NCBI GenBank assembly: GCA_017961265.1
Contig: JAGCXN010000006.1
Coordinates: forward strand, 62,001 to 126,000
Length of the DNA: 64,000 bases
From: Bacteroidales bacterium
GTDB taxonomy: Bacteria > Bacteroidota > Bacteroidia > Bacteroidales > WCHB1-69
Direction of reading: 5' to 3'
Shown in pieces: positions 7,509-16,523 of the stretch (position 1 is its first letter; every line of letters begins with the position of its first letter). Both the position numbers and the translations under genes were made by a program. The notes beneath the pieces were generated by a model that was not told the DNA's origin, did not search any database, and saw nothing but the letters and a program-made list of their open reading frames with translations.

Positions 7509-9830
7509 ATGTTAGATCGTCTCGAAATACCAATCACAGGAAAAGCTGGCGGCATAAAACTATTTGTTTATCCGCAGTCCTCAAATGCCAGGCTCTTTGA
7601 GGAAGGTGACCTGTCTTCCGGTGAATCGAGATGGCAGTTGGTAGAGGGTGAGGATTATGAGTATGAGTTCAGTGACAGCACATACAGTTTTAAGGAACAT
7701 GAGCTTGTCCGTCCTTCAAAAAGCACTGCCTCAAGAGGTTTGATTAAAACGGGCATCTATGTCGGCTGCTTGCCACTCATCGTTATCGACAATAATGGGT
7801 TTAAAACCGAAATAAGCTTTGAGGTGCGCTCGGTAAAAATGGACTACCGAGAGGATTACCGAAGCATGCTGCATGACATCACCTGCCACTTCACAGATTT
7901 GGTGATGATGCAAGGAGCCCCTGTCACACAACGCTTTGAGGTGGATTTCAACGAAGACAGTCGCACACTCTACCAGCAATTTGCTTTTATGAAATCGTTG
8001 GTGGACAGCGACGAGTTTGAAGAAGCGCTGAACAAAATCCTCTATAATCCCATCCATAAATGGACAGGTACAACCATCGAAAAGGAGATCTGTTCCGTGA
8101 AGCGCTTGGGCCGTCATGAGTTAAAACAGATTGCGACAAGCAAGAACCGGCTGCCGTTGGGTGACGACAACCCACTTGGCGACCACATTGACAGCGTGCC
8201 CCGAAGATTGTCGGTTTCGTATAAAAAAGATACTGTTGACGTAGCGGAAAACCGTTTCGTGAAGTTTGTCTTACAATCGTTCGCCTCTTTTTGCAGCACC
8301 ATTCAACAATGTCCAAACGCCAACGCAAGGTTGAAAACCGAAGCCGAACTGACAGCAAACAAGTTGAACGGATGGTTGAGTCGCAGTTTCTTCCATGATG
8401 TTTCCAATTTGCAGACCATGACGTTGAACAGTCCGGCATTACAACGCAAAGAGGGTTATCGCGAAGTGTTGCAGGCGTGGATGATGTCGAAACTGGCCGC
8501 ACAAATTACCTGGAAAGGCGGTGACAATGTGTATCAGGCCGGAAAGCGGAATGTGGCAGCACTATACGAGTATTGGGTGTTCTTTAAGTTGCTTGACATT
8601 GTTAAAGAAACATTCCATTTAGAGCTGACCGAGGAAGATGAAAAGAAATTGGTCAAAACTGACCACGACAACATCAACCTTGAACTCAGGCAGGGGCATA
8701 CAAAAATGATTGGCGGAATTTATAGAACTCCCACACGAACATTAAAAGTACGATTGTATTACAACAGAACGTTCGGCACGACGAGCCAGTTGAACGAAAG
8801 CGGTTCTTGGACCACCGCCATGCGTCCCGATTATACTTTGTCGATCTGGCCGGGAAACATCGAAGAAGAGGATGCGGAAAAACAAGACCTGATTGTCCAC
8901 ATCCATTTTGATGCCAAATACAAACTGAACAAAATCCTGCTGAACGAACAAGATAAAGATGAAACGCACACTTTCAGCGATGACGAAGAGGGTCTTTCCG
9001 AGGAGGAGTTGAGGATGAATTGTGAAAAGCGGGAGGAGGAAAAAGGCATCTACAAACGGGTCGATTTGCTTAAAATGCATGCTTATAAAGACGCCATCCG
9101 CCGGACCAGCGGGGCATACATTCTTTATCCCGGGAACGTTGATCCTAAGAAATTAAAAGGTTTTCATGAAATCCTGCCAGGATTAGGTGCGTTCTGCCTC
9201 AATCCAAAAAGTGTTGAAAACGACTCAAGGGAATTGGAATTGTTCTTGCAAGACATTGTTGAACACCTGCAGAACCGAGCTTCCCAGCGGGAGCGCATGT
9301 CGTATCACACTTACGAAATCTATAGTTCAGAGCCAACGGTGGTTTGCGAACCCATGCCTGAACCGTATGGTGAAAATCGAAATCTGATACCAGAAGAAAC
9401 CTTTGTGCTGTTGGGTTCATACAAAAACGAGGACCATCTTAAATGGATACTCAACAATAAGATTTACAACGCAAGAACTGGCACTAGAAACGGTTCTTTG
9501 CGTTTGAAACAGGAAATCACCGCAGCAAAATACGTTCTGTTGCATGGGGTTGACAAACAACTCTTGTTAAGATTGAGTGACAAAGGGCCAAGGATTATGT
9601 CAAAAGATGATTTGGAGAAAAAGCCTTTCGGGAATTTGTATTCGCCTTCTGCTTTGTATTATGTTGTGTTCGATTTAAGTGCTTCCGAAGTTGAAGATGA
9701 ATTTAAGAATGTCAAATGGGACATCAAACAAATGATTAGTGATGGAATTCTTGGCAAAGGCCATTCAAGTGCTGAACCAAGAGGTGTTTCTATGGTTGAG
9801 TTGATGAAATATGTTATAAAATCAAAATAA
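7509..9830 (+). CDS. DUF2357 PD-(D/E)XK nuclease, McrC-like restriction subunit (LlaJI R2-type)
   Basis: 773 residues. The N-terminal half is the DUF2357 region (ENRFVKFVLQSF; GKRNVAALYEYWVFFKLLDI). The nuclease core shows MRPDYTLSI with Asp441 and HFDAKYKLN with D468-A-K470, matching P-D ... (D/E)-x-K. A C-terminal domain of about 150 residues (FVLLGSYKNEDHLKWILNNK onward) is unassigned and may be a PUA-like reader. DUF2357 proteins pair with McrB-like ATPases in modification-related and LlaJI-like restriction. This should be the cutting subunit of the system that begins at 146. No clear own promoter was seen in the 141-nt gap, so it may be read through from upstream. Confidence 0.83.
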   Translation: MLDRLEIPITGKAGGIKLFVYPQSSNARLFEEGDLSSGESRWQLVEGEDYEYEFSDSTYSFKEHELVRPSKSTASRGLIKTGIYVGCLPLIVIDNNGFKTEISFEVRSVKMDYREDYRSMLHDITCHFTDLVMMQGAPVTQRFEVDFNEDSRTLYQQFAFMKSLVDSDEFEEALNKILYNPIHKWTGTTIEKEICSVKRLGRHELKQIATSKNRLPLGDDNPLGDHIDSVPRRLSVSYKKDTVDVAENRFVKFVLQSFASFCSTIQQCPNANARLKTEAELTANKLNGWLSRSFFHDVSNLQTMTLNSPALQRKEGYREVLQAWMMSKLAAQITWKGGDNVYQAGKRNVAALYEYWVFFKLLDIVKETFHLELTEEDEKKLVKTDHDNINLELRQGHTKMIGGIYRTPTRTLKVRLYYNRTFGTTSQLNESGSWTTAMRPDYTLSIWPGNIEEEDAEKQDLIVHIHFDAKYKLNKILLNEQDKDETHTFSDDEEGLSEEELRMNCEKREEEKGIYKRVDLLKMHAYKDAIRRTSGAYILYPGNVDPKKLKGFHEILPGLGAFCLNPKSVENDSRELELFLQDIVEHLQNRASQRERMSYHTYEIYSSEPTVVCEPMPEPYGENRNLIPEETFVLLGSYKNEDHLKWILNNKIYNARTGTRNGSLRLKQEITAAKYVLLHGVDKQLLLRLSDKGPRIMSKDDLEKKPFGNLYSPSALYYVVFDLSASEVEDEFKNVKWDIKQMISDGILGKGHSSAEPRGVSMVELMKYVIKSK

Positions 9831-9833
9831 CCC

Positions 9834-9986
9834 ATGTCCCTCCTCCGTGTCCTTTTAGCCATTATCTTCCCGCCGTTGGCGGTGTTTGACCGCGGGTGCG
9901 GGTCGGTGCTCATCGTTTTCATCCTCACCTGCGCCGGCTGGGTGCCCGGCGTCATCGCCGCTCTGGTCATCCTCAACAAGAACTGA
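9834..9986 (+). CDS. YqaE/Pmp3 family small membrane protein
   Basis: A 50-codon ORF from ATG 9834 to TGA 9984-9986. The product has two hydrophobic segments and the family motif IIFPPLAVFDRG near the N-terminus, followed by VLIVFILTCAGWVPGVIAAL. That is the full length and layout of the Pmp3/YqaE (UPF0057) proteolipids, which sit in the inner membrane and are linked to stress and membrane-potential control. It starts 3 nt after the DUF2357 stop and ends 6 nt before the Vsr start. Its GC-rich codons resemble the chromosome, not the AT-rich methyltransferase genes. Confidence 0.85.
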   Translation: MSLLRVLLAIIFPPLAVFDRGCGSVLIVFILTCAGWVPGVIAALVILNKN

Positions 9987-9992
9987 TCCCCC

Positions 9993-10580
9993 ATGACCGA
10001 CATCATGTCCCCCGCACAACGCCACCGCTGCATGTCGCACATCCGCAGCCGCAACACCAAACCCGAAATCAAGGTGCGGCAGTGGCTGTGGAACCACGGC
10101 TACCGCTACCGCCTGTGCGTGAAATCAGTGCCCGGAAAACCCGACATCGTAATGCGGAAATACCGCACCGCCATCTTCGTCAACGGTTGTTTCTGGCATG
10201 GACACGATATCGAATGGAAAATGGAAAACGGAAAATGGAAAATTGATAATTCCATCTGTTGCAAAATCCCGCAAACCAACCGCGAATTCTGGGTGAACAA
10301 GATCCGGCGCAACCAGGAACGGGACCGGCAGAATTGCCAGACCCTGCTGGAGAACGGCTGGCAGGTGATCGTGGTGTGGGAGTGCCAGCTGAAAGCCAAC
10401 CGGCTGGAACAGACAATGCGCCAGGTGGAACAACGCCTCCTCGACAACCTCATCGCCATACTAAAACCGAAACGGCTACGTTATGAATTCCCGGAAGAGG
10501 AGAACCTTCCCATCGCCGCTGAACCACCCGCCGATTACAAGGCATCAGCCAGCGCGCATCATTCCGACAACGAAAAATAA
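9993..10580 (+). CDS. vsr: Very short patch repair endonuclease (Vsr)
   Basis: Vsr nicks next to T:G mismatches that arise when 5-methylcytosine deaminates, so it belongs with C5 methyltransferases. Visible family blocks: MSPAQRHRCMSHIRSRNTKP, YRLCVKSVPGKPDIV, IFVNGCFWHGHD, CCKIPQTNREFWVNKI, QERDRQNC and GWQVIVVWECQL. It has 195 residues, longer than the usual 130-150 for two reasons: a C-terminal tail of about 45 residues, and about 16 extra residues between GHD and CCK encoded by a heptanucleotide repeat (10214-10253). The start could also be the ATG at 10005 (MSPAQ). GC-rich coding suggests a longer residence in the host than the methyltransferase genes. Confidence 0.9.
   Translation: MTDIMSPAQRHRCMSHIRSRNTKPEIKVRQWLWNHGYRYRLCVKSVPGKPDIVMRKYRTAIFVNGCFWHGHDIEWKMENGKWKIDNSICCKIPQTNREFWVNKIRRNQERDRQNCQTLLENGWQVIVVWECQLKANRLEQTMRQVEQRLLDNLIAILKPKRLRYEFPEEENLPIAAEPPADYKASASAHHSDNEK
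10214..10253 (+). repeat. Heptanucleotide repeat (ATGGAAA) inside vsr
   Basis: Four heptads ATGGAAA, ATGGAAA, ACGGAAA, ATGGAAA and then ATTGATAATTCC lie in frame within vsr. They encode the extra residues WKMENGKWKIDNS that split GHD from CCK. The sequence resembles the TTTTCAR heptads found between other genes of this window. Confidence 0.8.
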
Positions 10581-10598
10581 ACACTACTCCCCCACTTC

Positions 10599-13181
10599 CT
10601 ACCGTATCACCGTCACCGTGCCGTGAAGTTCCTGCGTGACCACGCCGACCAAGGTGTAAAGCCGCACGTAACAGACGTAATAGTACGTGCCGTCGGACGA
10701 GGGCTGGTGGGAATACATGTCTTTTCCGTCCCAATGGATATCGGGGTCGGTGGTCTTGAAAACGAGCCGTCCCCAGCGGTTATAGATGTAAAAATCAACC
10801 CCTTCCACATTGTCGTACGGGAATGGAACCAGCTCGTCGTTGGCACCGTCGCCGTTCGGGGTGATGATGTTGGGCAGACGATACGGCGAACAGGCATCCA
10901 CATCGAAGCATACCTCCTCCGTCGGGGCGGCGTGGTTGCCTGCCGTATCTACCGACGAAAGCGAGAAACAGCCAGTGATGAACGGCAGGTTCTCCAAACG
11001 GTAGGTACAGGCCGACGGATAGCAGTCGTCGTCCAACTCAAAAGAGTCGATGATGACGGCAGGGGTATTGTAGTTCTGGCGGTAATGGATGTAGTACCGA
11101 TGAACATCGAAATGGGCGGAATCGTTGGAGAAGGTCCACGCCATATCCACAGTTTCGCAATCGGTGGTGACGGTGATGGCGGGTACCTCTGGCGGCGTGA
11201 TGTCGGCCGGCACGGCGCTCTTTATCTGCGAACGGTTGCGGAAGACACCGACGGTGTCGGGGGCAAAGTAACTGCCCCGTGATTCCACATAGTAGCTGTA
11301 GCTGTGCCCGTTTTCGAGATTTTCGTCCAGATAGGCAGAAGATGTCGTAACGCCCAATGAATCGAATTGGTGCAGGTCATCATTGAGGCGGTAGATGACA
11401 TATTCAGTATTGGTCCACGGCACGGTTTCGTGCCATTCGAGGCGCAAGGAGCGGTCGAGCGGCGTGATGTTCAGCCACACGGACGAAGCCGCGTCCGAAG
11501 GACCGACCTCCACCATCTCGCCGTTCACTTCGGCAAAAAGGTCAATCTGGTAGGTGTAAGCCATCGCCTCCGTATTCAGGCCGTTATCATCGAACGTGGT
11601 GTCGGCTAACGAATAAAAAGTCCGTATTTGGGTGAATGGCCCGTTGCCGTCGGCGCGGCTGACGCGGTACTCGTACGCAGGCCCGGGGAACTGGAGCGTG
11701 TCGAGTTCCGTCGGACGCAGCCACCGTACGATGATCCGGCCCGCCTCGGCATCGGTGGCATCCACATCCACGTGGGTGAGGCGCGGCACGTCGTTGTGGA
11801 GGACGGCGCAAACCTCGTCCGAGACATAGCTCTCGGCACCGTCGGCGAAGTACGCCACCACACGGTAGCAGTACTCGTTGCCGTGGTTCAGGGGCAGCAC
11901 GGAGCCGTCATCCACGAAAAGGGTGTCGTCGTGGCCCGGCAGCGTGCCGATAAGCTGGTAGCCGGCCGAGGCGGGCAGTCCCGTCTGGCAATGGTCGGGC
12001 TCAAAGTCGCTGCTGCCGACACGCCGGTAAATCCGGTAGCCCTTGACATTGGCGCAGGTGTGGGGCGCCCATACCACCTCAATGGTATTGCCGATGGGTG
12101 TGGCGGAAAGGATATCGGGCTTGGGTGCCACCACGGTGATATTCACGGTCTTATAGGCTGTAAGGTTCACTTGCGGGCCGTTGTCCGTCACTTTGAAGAG
12201 GACACTGTAGGGCGAGCGGCGCACGTGACCGCAGGTCGTCTGCCACCAGAAATGGCCGGTGACGGGCGGCGGCCCGGCGGCAGTGGCAAATGTGGCATGG
12301 TTGCTAGCGAAGTTGAAAACGCCGCCCGTGGCGGTCAGTGCCACGGAAGTGGAGTTGGGGTCGTCGCCGATGACATCGAAGACCAGCTCGGTGCCAGCCA
12401 CCACGCAGGTATCGTCGATGGTGGTGATGACGGGCGGCTGGTTCTGGCAACTGAGGATGGTGATCTGCATATCGCGCACCACCGAGCCGATGCAGATGCC
12501 GTTACGCCACTCGCGGATGAGTATGGCGATGTTGTACTCGCCCTGCTGCACGGGTGAATCCCAGAGGAGGTCGCCGGTGACGGGGTCGATGGTGATGAAG
12601 TTCGACGCGGCGGGCAGGGCGTAGCCGGGGATGTCCTCGCCTTCGTAGCCGCGGCAGGTGATGAGGCTGTAGCTGAGGCTGTCGCCGTCGGCGTCGTATG
12701 CGCCGGGGTTATGGTAGTAGGGATAGCCGAGGCAGCCGTTGTCGATGGGCGGGTTCAGCAACTGCGGTGACGAATTGCTCCCGATGAACGGATTGATAGT
12801 CAAGATAGTTTCAAGGAAGAACGGCACATTCACCGAGTTGGGGATGTTGACGATGCCGTTGTTGCGGTTGGGGTCTTCGAGGGTGATATGGAAGGTGCCT
12901 GTGGAGGGGAAGGTGTGCTCGGCGATATAGACGTTGCGGGTAATGTCGTTCTCCATCTGGATGCGCCACACGCGGTCCACGGTCGAATACGAGCCGTCAC
13001 CCCACTCAATGTCGAGTTGTGGGCGGTCGGCGGCGCTGGGGGTATAGGTGTAGGTAAGGATGGTGAAGCGGTAGGTAAGCCCGCTGACGTACTCATACGT
13101 AATCTCCCCCGCGCGCTGGTGCGTGGCGAACAGCCCGAAGCTGCATAAGAACAAGGAGATGAGGATGATGAAACGGCGCAT
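10599..13181 (-). CDS. T9SS surface protein with gliding-motility C-terminal domain
   Basis: 860 residues: signal peptide (MRRFIILISLFLCSFGLFA), PKD/cadherin-like N-terminal half (IEWGDGSYSTVDRVW; ITTIDDTCVVAG), fibronectin type III-like repeats (VEVVWAPH, IIVRWLRP, LRLEWHE, VDMAWTF) and a C-terminal gliding-motility-associated (CHU_C) domain from about 768. That domain begins NIITPNGDGANDELVPF and includes YNRWGRLVF and WDGK, the type B sorting signal of type IX secretion. The mature protein is expected at the cell surface, probably in adhesion or cell-envelope contact. It is monocistronic and converges with vsr. The -7 box at 13204 fits its start. Confidence 0.88.
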   Translation of the reverse strand: MRRFIILISLFLCSFGLFATHQRAGEITYEYVSGLTYRFTILTYTYTPSAADRPQLDIEWGDGSYSTVDRVWRIQMENDITRNVYIAEHTFPSTGTFHITLEDPNRNNGIVNIPNSVNVPFFLETILTINPFIGSNSSPQLLNPPIDNGCLGYPYYHNPGAYDADGDSLSYSLITCRGYEGEDIPGYALPAASNFITIDPVTGDLLWDSPVQQGEYNIAILIREWRNGICIGSVVRDMQITILSCQNQPPVITTIDDTCVVAGTELVFDVIGDDPNSTSVALTATGGVFNFASNHATFATAAGPPPVTGHFWWQTTCGHVRRSPYSVLFKVTDNGPQVNLTAYKTVNITVVAPKPDILSATPIGNTIEVVWAPHTCANVKGYRIYRRVGSSDFEPDHCQTGLPASAGYQLIGTLPGHDDTLFVDDGSVLPLNHGNEYCYRVVAYFADGAESYVSDEVCAVLHNDVPRLTHVDVDATDAEAGRIIVRWLRPTELDTLQFPGPAYEYRVSRADGNGPFTQIRTFYSLADTTFDDNGLNTEAMAYTYQIDLFAEVNGEMVEVGPSDAASSVWLNITPLDRSLRLEWHETVPWTNTEYVIYRLNDDLHQFDSLGVTTSSAYLDENLENGHSYSYYVESRGSYFAPDTVGVFRNRSQIKSAVPADITPPEVPAITVTTDCETVDMAWTFSNDSAHFDVHRYYIHYRQNYNTPAVIIDSFELDDDCYPSACTYRLENLPFITGCFSLSSVDTAGNHAAPTEEVCFDVDACSPYRLPNIITPNGDGANDELVPFPYDNVEGVDFYIYNRWGRLVFKTTDPDIHWDGKDMYSHQPSSDGTYYYVCYVRLYTLVGVVTQELHGTVTVIR

Positions 13182-13203
13182 ACCTATCCTAAATTAAGGG
13201 CTG

Positions 13204-13211
13204 CAAAAGTA
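13204..13211 (-). promoter_or_regulatory. -7 promoter box for the T9SS surface protein
   Basis: TACTTTTG on the minus strand, 22 nt upstream of the start codon at 13181, matches TAnnTTTG. Confidence 0.6.
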
Positions 13212-13316
13212 CGAGTTTTAATCGGATTTTTCACCAATTTACAACTCAGAAAAGATACCAAACTCCCCCCTCTTTTCGTTATCTTAAAGTCATATCGTAA
13301 ATTCAATCCGCTTTTT

Positions 13317-16220
13317 ATGAAAAAAATTATCGGACTTCTTTTATGTAATTTTCTTGTTTTCAGTTTGTTTTCGCAAAGAATGCCCATTCGGCAGGTCACC
13401 CTCTCCAACGGGATGAACGTGCTGCTTTGTGAATACCACGAGGAACCGCAGATCTATGGCGCCGTCTGCGTGCATGCCGGCTCCAAAAACGACCCCGCCG
13501 ACAATACCGGCATGGCGCACTATCTGGAACATATCATGTTCAAAGGCACCGACAGCATCGGCACCATCAACTGGCCGGCAGAACGGGTGTTCCTCGACAG
13601 CATCTCCCTGCTGTACGACATCCTGCACGACAAGACCGATGCCAAAGAACGAAACGACATTTTATTGCATATCAATGATTTGAGCAACAAAGCCACGCAG
13701 TACGCCATTCCTAATGAGGTGGATGTGATTCTGGATGCGATGGGGAGCGAAGGTGTGAACGCTTTCACCAATAATGATGTCACGGTTTACCATAACCGCT
13801 TCCCTTCCAACCAGTTGGAGAAGTGGCTGCTGGTTTATAAGGAGCGTTTCCGCCACCCCGTGTTCCGCTTGTTCCAGAGCGAACTGGAGGCCGTTTACGA
13901 AGAGTACAATATGTATCAGGACGAGCCGCTGATGACGTTTATGGAGGATGCACTGGCCGAGGCCTACGGCACGCATCCGTACGGCATCCCCATCATCGGC
14001 CACCAGAAGCACCTGAAGAACCCGCAGACCTCGGCCATGCAGAAGTTCTTCAATACCTACTACCACCCCGCCAATATGACGCTGGTGCTGGTGGGCGACT
14101 TCGACGCGCGGGGAATCCTGCCGCTATTAGAACGGACCATCGGACAGCTGCACAACGAAAGCGACGGCGTGGATCCGAAACTGGCAAAGCAGACCGAACG
14201 CTTCAGCACCGACCTGAACCTTCCCATAAAGCCCTTCTCAAACCATCAGGTGGTGACGGTGAAGGAGACACCCGTCAAAATGGGCGTGATCGGTTTCCAG
14301 ACCATCGGCACAAAGGAGAAAGAGGCTTTCTACCTTGATTTGCTGGGAAATATCCTCAATAACCAATCCTCCACCGGTCTTTTGGACAAGCTCAATAACG
14401 AGAACAAACTCCTTATTTCACAAGGGTTTAACTACGGAATGCTGGAACACGGGATGTTTGCGATATTCTATGTTCCCAAAATTTTGGGACAGTCGCACGA
14501 GGAGGCGGAATCTCTCGTCTTTGCCGTCCTCGACTCCCTCAAAACCGGCCATTTCAGCGATGACTTGTTTGAGGCGGTAAAGATGGAGTTCCTGACGGAT
14601 TATCTTTCCAATATGGAGTCTCTGGAGGACCGTTTCTATGCCGTTTTGGACTTGGCAGCCAACCAGCAAACACCTGATTTTTATGCACAAAAAGAGGAAA
14701 TGCTGAAGAGTCTGACCAAGGACGAACTGGTGAAGGTGGCGCAGAAGTACTTGACCGACAACTGCTTGATTTATCGTTCCAATATGGGCATAAAAAAGCA
14801 CGAGAAGCTGCAGAAGCCGAATTGGAAGCCGGTGGTCGCCCAAAATACGGAAGCAAAATCGAAGTTTGCGGAAAAGATAGCGGCCATGCCTGTGAAGGAA
14901 ATCCGTCCGCAGGAGTCCTTCGCTACCAGCAAGGTGAAGCAGCTCGATATCAACAAATACTACCAGCTGTACGCCAGCAAGAACCCGATCAATGACCTCT
15001 TCTCATTGGAAATCGTCTATAACTACGGCACTCATTCCGACCGTAAATTAGCAGCCGCTGTGGATTACTTTAACCTTCAAGGCACTGAAAAAAGGGATTT
15101 TACCAGTTTTCAGTTAGAACTGCAGAAGTTGGGTGCCTCCCTGGATGTGGATGCCTCCGGCGAGCAGACGACCATATCCATTACAGGCTTCGACAAGGAT
15201 CTGCCGAAGATTCTTGAACTCTGCCACGAAAAACTGAACCACCCCGCCAACAACGAAGAAATGCTGTCGGTGCTGTTGGATTCGGAGAAGGGCAACCGGA
15301 AAATGGAGAAAAACGACGCCGGCACATGGGGAACCGCGCTCTACTATTATGCCCATTGGGGTGACAACTCCTATTATCTGCGTCGGTTGTCCCTCAAGGA
15401 ACTGAAGGCCCTTTCAGGGGAGGAACTGCTGCAGTCGTTCGCCCACATCTTTGAGTATGATGGTTATGTAACGTATGTGGGGAATGAGGATATTGAAAAG
15501 GTAAATCAGTGGATGAAAGAGATTTACGGACTGAAAGATCAGGTGAAAGTGGGTGAGAGAGTGGTCTTTTCGCGGCAGTCCTATTCCCGTCCGACACTAT
15601 TTGTGGCTTCCAATCCGCAATTTTTGCAGAGCAACATCCGCTTCTATATTTTAGGGGATACGGTGAAAACACCGAAACAGCTGATGGCTTGTAAAATCTA
15701 CAATGAGTTTATGGGTGGCAGTATGGCCGGAGTCATCTTCCAAGAAATCAGGGAATTGCGGTCGTTGGGTTATTCTGCCTACGGAACTTACTCCTACGAC
15801 CAGCTCAAACGGGTGCCGGGATGTGTACAAGGATTCCTCGGCACGCAGTCGGACAAGACGGTGGAGGGTTGCGAGGCGATGGCCGAGCTGCTGACCACTT
15901 GCCCGAACAAGCCCGAGAAATTCGAGAACGCCAAAGCCTCTGCCCTCAAAAAGATGGAAGCCTCCTACGTCTCCTTCCGCGACTATCCAGCACAGGTGCG
16001 GAAGTGGCAGGAATACGGCTATGACGGCGACCCGCGGCATGAACAGATGGAACTCCTCAAACAGATGGACTTCCAGCAGATGTGTGATTTCTACTACGAA
16101 ATGGTGGGAAAGAATCCGTTGGTCATCACAGTGGCCGGCGACAAAAAGCGGATGAATCTTTCCCAATTGGCAAAAACCTACGAGGTGAAGGAGGTGAAGT
16201 ACAAGGGCATCTTCCATTAA
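13317..16220 (+). CDS. M16 family zinc metallopeptidase
   Basis: 967 residues with a signal peptide (MKKIIGLLLCNFLVFSLFSQ) and two M16 halves. The first half has the inverted zinc motif H68-YLE-H72 in GMAHYLEHIMFKGT and the downstream glutamate region ELEAVYEEYNMYQDEP (about 182-197). The second half (from about 540) has the fold-like segments but no HxxEH, as usual for the inactive half. Full length matches two-domain pitrilysin/insulinase-like enzymes that degrade peptides in the periplasm. It stands alone, 100 nt before tRNA-Leu. No clear TAnnTTTG box was identified upstream. Confidence 0.92.
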   Translation: MKKIIGLLLCNFLVFSLFSQRMPIRQVTLSNGMNVLLCEYHEEPQIYGAVCVHAGSKNDPADNTGMAHYLEHIMFKGTDSIGTINWPAERVFLDSISLLYDILHDKTDAKERNDILLHINDLSNKATQYAIPNEVDVILDAMGSEGVNAFTNNDVTVYHNRFPSNQLEKWLLVYKERFRHPVFRLFQSELEAVYEEYNMYQDEPLMTFMEDALAEAYGTHPYGIPIIGHQKHLKNPQTSAMQKFFNTYYHPANMTLVLVGDFDARGILPLLERTIGQLHNESDGVDPKLAKQTERFSTDLNLPIKPFSNHQVVTVKETPVKMGVIGFQTIGTKEKEAFYLDLLGNILNNQSSTGLLDKLNNENKLLISQGFNYGMLEHGMFAIFYVPKILGQSHEEAESLVFAVLDSLKTGHFSDDLFEAVKMEFLTDYLSNMESLEDRFYAVLDLAANQQTPDFYAQKEEMLKSLTKDELVKVAQKYLTDNCLIYRSNMGIKKHEKLQKPNWKPVVAQNTEAKSKFAEKIAAMPVKEIRPQESFATSKVKQLDINKYYQLYASKNPINDLFSLEIVYNYGTHSDRKLAAAVDYFNLQGTEKRDFTSFQLELQKLGASLDVDASGEQTTISITGFDKDLPKILELCHEKLNHPANNEEMLSVLLDSEKGNRKMEKNDAGTWGTALYYYAHWGDNSYYLRRLSLKELKALSGEELLQSFAHIFEYDGYVTYVGNEDIEKVNQWMKEIYGLKDQVKVGERVVFSRQSYSRPTLFVASNPQFLQSNIRFYILGDTVKTPKQLMACKIYNEFMGGSMAGVIFQEIRELRSLGYSAYGTYSYDQLKRVPGCVQGFLGTQSDKTVEGCEAMAELLTTCPNKPEKFENAKASALKKMEASYVSFRDYPAQVRKWQEYGYDGDPRHEQMELLKQMDFQQMCDFYYEMVGKNPLVITVAGDKKRMNLSQLAKTYEVKEVKYKGIFH

Positions 16221-16297
16221 AGGATTTGAAGATTTGATGGAATTTTGGAGACAAAAAAATAATTCTGTCGGGATGTGGCGGGATTTGAAAAAAGTTG

Positions 16298-16305
16298 TAT
16301 TTTTG
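16298..16305 (+). promoter_or_regulatory. -7 promoter box for tRNA-Leu
   Basis: TATTTTTG lies 20 nt upstream of the tRNA 5' end and matches TAnnTTTG. I could not place a good -33 element. Confidence 0.55.
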
Positions 16306-16325
16306 CCGCCTCAAAAAAAGCCGAT

Positions 16326-16409
16326 GCCCAGGTGGCGGAATTGGTAGACGCGTCGGTCTCAAAAACCGATGAGGTAACACTCGTGCCGGTTCGATCCCGG
16401 CCCCGGGTA
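16326..16409 (+). tRNA. tRNA-Leu (anticodon CAA)
   Basis: Class II tRNA with a long variable arm. The acceptor strand GCCCAGG pairs with CCCGGGT (one A-C mismatch, one G-U). The D-arm has GGCGGAATTGGTAGACGC. The anticodon stem TCGGT/ACCGA holds the loop CTCAAAA, giving anticodon CAA at 16360-16362 (reads UUG). T-arm GCCGG-TTCGATC-CCGGC; discriminator A. CCA is not encoded. Confidence 0.95.
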
Positions 16410-16413
16410 CACG

Positions 16414-16453
16414 AAAAAATCCCTGATGAAAGTCAGGGATTTTTTGTTTTTTT
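16414..16453 (+). terminator. Intrinsic terminator after tRNA-Leu
   Basis: A 13-bp stem, AAAAAATCCCTGA with TCAGGGATTTTTT, has a 6-nt loop and a long T run. It starts 4 nt after the tRNA. Confidence 0.9.
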
Positions 16454-16510
16454 TCCGCAGATCTCGCAGACCTTTTTTTGTGTGTTTCTTCGCTGTCTGC
16501 GGGAAATTAT
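16453..16510. repeat. Degenerate CGCAGA-type repeat
   Basis: CCGCAGATCTCGCAGAC on the left and TGTCTGCGGGAAA on the right form inverted arms around a T-rich centre. This is a short copy of the element seen at 51224 and 52111. It fills the gap between the tRNA terminator and the nfn stop codon. Confidence 0.6.
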
Positions 16511-16523
16511 CACCAAGGAATTA

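Noticed and set aside
9834..9986. YqaE-like peptide as an immunity or toxin part of the restriction island
   Set aside because: The sequence fits a common stress proteolipid and its composition matches the chromosome. Adjacency alone is not evidence of a role in defence.
16453..16523. Attachment site at the 3' end of tRNA-Leu
   Set aside because: No second copy of the tRNA end and no integrase are present. The neighbouring sequence is a terminator and a CGCAGA-type repeat.
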